Source: JAAXHB01 sp965221635
GTDB lineage: Bacteria; Actinomycetota; Acidimicrobiia; Acidimicrobiales; Aldehydirespiratoraceae
NCBI GenBank assembly: GCA_965221635.1
Contig: OZ244902.1
Coordinates: forward strand, 3,348,001 to 3,412,000
Direction of reading: 5' to 3'
Length of the DNA: 64,000 nt
This document shows, piece after piece, positions 59,844 to 64,000 of this stretch (the first letter of the stretch is position 1; the number at the start of each line of letters is the position of its first letter). The translations under genes and the position numbers were made by a program. The notes under the pieces are model-generated. The model was not told the DNA's origin, ran no database searches, and saw nothing but the letters and a program-made list of their open reading frames with translations.

Positions 59844-61479
59844 GGATCTTTCCGCCGGCGTTTCTTGGCAGGGCGTCGACTATCCGCCACTGGCGAGGGA
59901 TTTTGTAACCGGCGAGGTGCTCGCGGCACAACGCGGCGAGTGTCTCTGTGTCGAGGCTTGCGCCGGAGCGGGCCACCAGCGCCGCCACCACCTGCTCGCC
60001 CCACAGGTCGTGTTCCACTCCGATCACCGCCACTTCGGAAACGTCGGGGTTGCGCAGGATCACGGCTTCCACTTCGCTGGGGTACACGTTGGCGCCACCG
60101 GAGATGATCATGTCCTTCTTGCGGTCAACGATGTACAGGCAGTTGTCGTCGTCCATCCAGGCCAGATCACCGGCCGACAGGAAACCGTCTTCGGTTGTGA
60201 CCTCAGCGGTGGCTTCGGGGTTCTTGTAGTAGCCGTTCATCAAGAACGGCGACCGTGAGAACACCTCGCCCACCTCGCCGGGTGGTGTGGCAGAGCCGTC
60301 GGGGTTGCGCAACTCCAGCTCGGTCATGAACCACGCCGGGCCCACGCAACGCTCCTTGCCCATGATCCGATCGGGTCGCAAATCGGTGACCACGCTCGCC
60401 TCGGTTGATCCGTACAGCTCGTGCAGCCCCACGTGGGGCCAGGTGGCATGAACCCATTCCTTCACCGGTTGGGGCAGCGGCGCCGCGTTGAAGTACACCG
60501 TCTGCAACGACGACACGTCGTAGCGCCCCAACACGTCTGCGCCGAGGTTGCGCAGGAACACCGCATGCGCAGGCACCAGGAACATCGACGAGGGCCGGTC
60601 ACGCTCGATGTGCTCCAGCAGCGCCACCGGATCAAAAGCCCGCAACATGGCACACGTTCCGCCGGTGTGAACCGCGGCGTAGGCGAAGGCAAACCCGGCG
60701 CCGTGGAACATGGGCGCCACCGCCAGCGTGCGAAGGCCCGGGCCCATTCCCCAGTCCAGCGCGGCGCACATGATGGTGAGACACCTCGACCGGTGACTGA
60801 TCATCACACCTTTGGGATTGCCGGTGGTGCCCGACGTGTAAACGATGCTGAACGGATCACGCTCGTCCACCACCAGACGGGGGTCGTCGGCGTTCGCGGC
60901 GGCGAGTGCCCGCTCGTAGTCCACCGACCTGGCGCCAAGAACGTCGGCGGCGCCGGCCTCGGGGGCCGACATTTGCCGGGCGCCTTGCCGTGACCCTGTG
61001 GGCGCAGCGGGCGCTGAGGGCGCTGCGGTCTCTGTCAGCGGGGCGGCCGCACCGGGCGTGTCAGGCAGTTCCTGGTCGAAGGCCCACACGTGGTCGAGTC
61101 CACCGATGGCCTGAGCGGCCTGCTCCGCCAGGGCCGAGTCGAGGATCATCGCCTCCGCGTCGGAGTGCTCCACGATGTAGGCCATCTCCGGTGGGGCCGA
61201 CCGGGGGTTGAGAGGCACCATCACCATCGCCGCTTTGGCTATGCCCGCGGCCACCTCCGGGTATTCGAGACGGTTGCCCGAAAGGAAAGCCACGTGCGAA
61301 CCAGGCCGAAGCCCGGCTTCGAGCAGCGTGTGGGCCACACGGTTCGAGCGGTCGTGGAGTTGCGCGAACGTGAGCGACCGCCCTCCGTCGATCACCGCCA
61401 AGGCGTCCGCGGACGCCACCGCAAACTCTCGGATGCCGTTGGCGATGTTGAGCGGCGCCCCGCCCCGACTGATCGTCAT
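59806..61479 (-). CDS. Acyl-CoA synthetase (ANL superfamily)
   Basis: A 557-residue AMP-forming acyl-CoA ligase: IVYTSGTTGNPKGVMISHRS (P-loop), LHELYGSTEASVVTDLRPD, DGFLSAGDLAWMDDDNCLYI, VDRKKDMIISGGANVYPSEV, and catalytic Lys in LPRNAGGKILKRQLRD. It activates a carboxylic acid as its CoA thioester. An Ala/Pro/Thr-rich insert of about 50 residues (from ELPDTPGAAAPLTE) interrupts the N-terminal domain. GGGAGGA precedes ATG 61479. Neighbouring thiolase and DUF35 genes fit a shared acyl-CoA catabolic route. Confidence 0.92.
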   Translation of the reverse strand: MTISRGGAPLNIANGIREFAVASADALAVIDGGRSLTFAQLHDRSNRVAHTLLEAGLRPGSHVAFLSGNRLEYPEVAAGIAKAAMVMVPLNPRSAPPEMAYIVEHSDAEAMILDSALAEQAAQAIGGLDHVWAFDQELPDTPGAAAPLTETAAPSAPAAPTGSRQGARQMSAPEAGAADVLGARSVDYERALAAANADDPRLVVDERDPFSIVYTSGTTGNPKGVMISHRSRCLTIMCAALDWGMGPGLRTLAVAPMFHGAGFAFAYAAVHTGGTCAMLRAFDPVALLEHIERDRPSSMFLVPAHAVFLRNLGADVLGRYDVSSLQTVYFNAAPLPQPVKEWVHATWPHVGLHELYGSTEASVVTDLRPDRIMGKERCVGPAWFMTELELRNPDGSATPPGEVGEVFSRSPFLMNGYYKNPEATAEVTTEDGFLSAGDLAWMDDDNCLYIVDRKKDMIISGGANVYPSEVEAVILRNPDVSEVAVIGVEHDLWGEQVVAALVARSGASLDTETLAALCREHLAGYKIPRQWRIVDALPRNAGGKILKRQLRDHWNGA

Positions 61480-61633
61480 GCCAAATCCTCCCCAAGCGCC
61501 GTGGCCCGCACCAGTCCCCGGATCCTCGCCGATACCGCGACCTTTGGCACTGCCCACACGTTCGCCTGCGCCGACCTCTTCTCCGGCCCCGCAGTCCTTA
61601 CCACCGCCGACAAGCTCACGGTCGCCGACGCTC

Positions 61634-62656
61634 TCACCAGCCGTTGCCTGCGGTGGCGAAGATCGCGGCCTGGGCTTCTCTGGTCACCTCGGGGGTCACG
61701 AAGTGGGTTGGTGGGGTGAGCTTCACCTCGTCGGCCAGTCCCTCGTAACCGGCGAGGCGGCGCCTCACCCGATCCGGCGGGCCGCACACGGTGAGTTCGT
61801 CCACCATGTCATCGGAAACCGCGGCGATCATGGCGTCCATGTCGCCACGACGAAAGGCGTCCTGCACTTGCAGGGCCTGCGTTCTGAAGCCGTGCCACGC
61901 GAAGAAGTCGGTGTAGCTGCGCACCGACGCGTAGAACGCCACCAGTCCTGCCGCTCTGCGCCGGGCTTCGGCAAGGTCGGGATGGATCACACAACACGCC
62001 GAGGCCGTCACCCGAAGCTGCGACCGCTGCCTGCCCGACTGCTGCAAGCCCCGCTCAAGCTGTGGCAGCACCTGGTGGCGCAGGTACTGCGGCGAGCCGA
62101 GTTCGTGGGCCACCCACCCGTCGCCAACCCGGCCCGCGAAGCGTGTGAGCATCGGGCCCACCGCGGCCACGAACACCGGAATGGTGTTGCGCTGTTGATG
62201 AAACGGTCGCTCGAATCCCGCCAGGCGGAGGCTCTCCCATTGGCCGTCGAACACCAGCGGCGCCTTGCCGGCCGCCTCGGCCCACACCAAGCGCAGGATC
62301 TTCACGGTTTCGTCGAGGTGGGCCACGGGTTTGCCGAACGTGGCGTTGTGCCAATTCTCGTTGAGTCGGCGCACACCGGTTCCCAGGCCAAGGGCGAAGC
62401 GTCCCCCGCACAGCTCGTCCATGTCGAGCGCGGTGAGCGCCAAACTCAGCGGGCTTCGCACGAAGGCCAAAGCGATGCCGGTTGCCAGCGGAATGCTGCT
62501 GGTGGCGGCCGCCGCGGCGGCCAGAGGCACGAACGGTGATCTGTGCAGTTCTGGATTCCACACCCGGGCCATGCCGGCGGCTTCCGCATCCCGACACCCG
62601 GCCACAAACTCATCGAGGGTGTGTCCCCATGGTCCCACGCTGTATTCAAGAGTCAT
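61634..62656 (-). CDS. LLM-class (F420-dependent-type) oxidoreductase
   Basis: A 340-residue luciferase-like monooxygenase fold protein: GIALAFVRSPLSLALTALDM, LCGGRFALGLGTGVRRLNEN, HLDETVKILRLVWAE, IPVFVAAVGPMLTRFAGRVG, C-terminal VCGPPDRVRRRLAGYEG. This branch in actinobacteria generally uses F420 and oxidises or reduces lipids and xenobiotics; the cofactor is inferred. ATG 62656 is used; upstream in-frame starts reach 62716. It is 154 bp upstream of the acyl-CoA synthetase gene on the same strand. Confidence 0.88.
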   Translation of the reverse strand: MTLEYSVGPWGHTLDEFVAGCRDAEAAGMARVWNPELHRSPFVPLAAAAAATSSIPLATGIALAFVRSPLSLALTALDMDELCGGRFALGLGTGVRRLNENWHNATFGKPVAHLDETVKILRLVWAEAAGKAPLVFDGQWESLRLAGFERPFHQQRNTIPVFVAAVGPMLTRFAGRVGDGWVAHELGSPQYLRHQVLPQLERGLQQSGRQRSQLRVTASACCVIHPDLAEARRRAAGLVAFYASVRSYTDFFAWHGFRTQALQVQDAFRRGDMDAMIAAVSDDMVDELTVCGPPDRVRRRLAGYEGLADEVKLTPPTHFVTPEVTREAQAAIFATAGNGW

Positions 62657-62817
62657 TCGGGCCCCAGGGCTGGTGGAGTTCGCGGGCCAAGTGTAGGAAG
62701 CAGGTTGATCACCCACCGCTCCGGGCCCGCCAAGGTGGTGCCATTACAATCGCATACCCGCATCCGACTGCCGCCGACCGGCAGCAACCGGAGCCACCGG
62801 CAAGCAACGGAGTGTTC

Positions 62818-64000
62818 ATGTTCAAGGCCATCAAACCCCAGAACTTTCCGTGGTTCGACTACAGCGGTTACTCGTTCTCGCTGGGACTGGACATAGACGG
62901 TCGGATCGCCCAGTTGTCGGGCCATTCGGCATCCGAGTACGACCCGTCGGCCGGCAAGATCGTGGTGAACGGCGACATGGCCGACCAAACCAGAACGGCG
63001 TACGCCAAGGTGGAGGCGATCCTCGCCGCAGCCGGATACGGCTTGGATGACGTGGTGCACGTGGTGGAGAACGTCACCAAAGAGGGCATAGCCCACTACG
63101 ACGAGATGCAAGCGGTGCGCGCCGAGGTGTTCGGCCACAACCGTCCCGCGGTGAACACGGTGGTGGTTCATCGGCTGTTGCGACGCCGAGCCTGGATCGA
63201 GATCGAGGTGACGGCGTCTCGTGACCGCGACCGCAACGGCGGGGGCGCTCGGGTGTTCGGCGACCCGGGTGGTCGCAAGGCTTACGCACCGGTGCGCGAG
63301 GCGGACGGTGTGGTGTACCTGTCCACCGTTCATCCCTTTGACCAGGAGGGGCGCCTGGTGGGCGAGGGCGACGTGGTGGCCCAAACAGCTCAGATTTTCG
63401 AGAACGCTCAGCGAATGTTGGGGGACGCCGGATTGTCGATGAGCAACGTGGTGAAGACCCTGGACATGATCGCCCCCGAAGCCGTTCCGCAGTACCGACA
63501 CACTGGGCGGGTTCGCAAGCAGTTCCTTGGGCCGGTGTATCCGGGTGCGGCGGGCATTGTTCAAGCACAACCGGCAGTAGACCCGCGAGTGCTTATCTCG
63601 TATGATTTCATTGCTTCACGACATGAGCCGGTGGCGGTGAACCCTGGTTGGGACAGGTACGCCAAGCTCACCTACTCCCCCGCTGTGCGGGCGGGCGACG
63701 TGTTGTTCATGAGCGGGCAGGCCGCTTTGGATCCCGAAACCGAGCGTGCCGTTCACGCCGGTGACATCGCCGCGCAAGCCGATCACACCTACACCAACAT
63801 CATTGCGGTGCTGGAGGCCGCCGGTTTGGGCCCGCAACACCTGGTGAAGACAGTCGAGTACGTCACCCCCGAAGGTCTCGGCGCTTACCGGTCGGTGGCC
63901 GGGGTTCGCAAGCGGCTGCTGCGCGAGCCGTGGCCTGCTTCCACCGGGGCGCTGTGTCACTCCCTGTTGCGTCCCGAGTTCGAGATCGAGGTGGACCCGC
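62818..64000 (+). CDS. Triple RidA-domain protein (partial, 3' end beyond window)
   Basis: At least 394 codons with three consecutive RidA/YjgF/UK114-type domains: residues about 1-140 (AQLSGHSASEYDPSAGKIVV, VVHVVENVTKEGIAHYDEMQ), about 160-265 (VVYLSTVHPFDQEGRLVGEG, VVKTLDMIAPEAVPQYRHTG), and about 280-394 (VLFMSGQAALDPETERAVHA, LVKTVEYVTPEGLGAYRSVA). Single RidA proteins deaminate reactive imines; the Arg expected near the C-terminus of active RidA is not clearly preserved in all copies. GGAG precedes ATG 62818. Divergent from the LLM oxidoreductase gene. Confidence 0.85.
   Translation, partial: MFKAIKPQNFPWFDYSGYSFSLGLDIDGRIAQLSGHSASEYDPSAGKIVVNGDMADQTRTAYAKVEAILAAAGYGLDDVVHVVENVTKEGIAHYDEMQAVRAEVFGHNRPAVNTVVVHRLLRRRAWIEIEVTASRDRDRNGGGARVFGDPGGRKAYAPVREADGVVYLSTVHPFDQEGRLVGEGDVVAQTAQIFENAQRMLGDAGLSMSNVVKTLDMIAPEAVPQYRHTGRVRKQFLGPVYPGAAGIVQAQPAVDPRVLISYDFIASRHEPVAVNPGWDRYAKLTYSPAVRAGDVLFMSGQAALDPETERAVHAGDIAAQADHTYTNIIAVLEAAGLGPQHLVKTVEYVTPEGLGAYRSVAGVRKRLLREPWPASTGALCHSLLRPEFEIEVDP

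Overview
The window is high-GC DNA (visibly around 65% G+C over most of its length) with actinobacterial character: GTG starts are common, start/stop codons of neighbouring genes overlap by 1-4 nt, TAnnnT -10 hexamers sit 6-7 nt before several start codons (leaderless transcription), and there are two DUF222/HNH (13E12-type) genes, F420-type LLM oxidoreductase and thiolase/DUF35 lipid genes. A large S-layer-homology surface protein, an AceK kinase/phosphatase and a mitochondrial-type aconitase make an Acidimicrobiia-like environmental actinobacterium the best guess; this is inference, because no rRNA gene is present.

Layout. 1-3996: 3' part of a giant secreted SLH/GLUG-repeat surface protein (minus strand). 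4152-12165: minus-strand catabolic block of two thiolase-fold proteins, two DUF35 partners, two metal-dependent amidohydrolases and an ABC-type substrate-binding lipoprotein. 12455-16747: polytopic membrane protein, TPR protein, tRNA-Val(CAC), amidase. 17166-39701: accessory/defence region with DUF222-HNH nuclease, Phd/PIN toxin-antitoxin, a complete SspABCD-type DNA phosphorothioation operon (cysteine desulfurase, DUF4007 protein, large ATPase, PAPS-reductase-like protein), an AT-richer module (GIY-YIG protein, DGQHR protein, SNF2 helicase), two phosphorothioate-DNA-binding HNH endonucleases, MurF, a lectin/L,D-transpeptidase, a second DUF222-HNH nuclease and a PLD-like membrane protein. 39750-46450: D-Ala-D-Ala ligase, then a three-gene lipid cluster (acyl-CoA reductase/HAD fusion, LarA-like protein, PlsC-type acyltransferase). 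46511-56797: central carbon genes (aconitase, LysR regulator, carboxyltransferase, citrate synthase, quinone oxidoreductase, AceK, chorismate mutase). 57041-57364: tRNA-Val(GAC) and tRNA-Cys. 57441-64000: second thiolase/DUF35 pair, cupin, acyl-CoA synthetase, LLM flavin oxidoreductase, and a protein with three RidA domains cut by the window edge.

The most notable system is the phosphorothioation locus at 19723-33016. The four modification genes are tightly coupled (overlaps of 14, 4 and 4 nt) and host-like in composition. The canonical partner SspE is not visible, nor are DndFGH. Instead there is a compositionally foreign GIY-YIG/DGQHR/SNF2 operon and two SBD-HNH type enzymes that normally attack phosphorothioated DNA. 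The DUF4007 gene contains an 11-C homopolymer in its reading frame, a potential phase switch for the modification. Together this looks like an unusual sulfur-based defence system, possibly switchable.

A second theme is molecular 'padding': many otherwise ordinary enzymes carry Ala/Thr/Ser/Gly/Pro-rich low-complexity insertions or tails, and intergenic regions carry short tandem repeats. Function calls are from sequence reading only; no database search was run.
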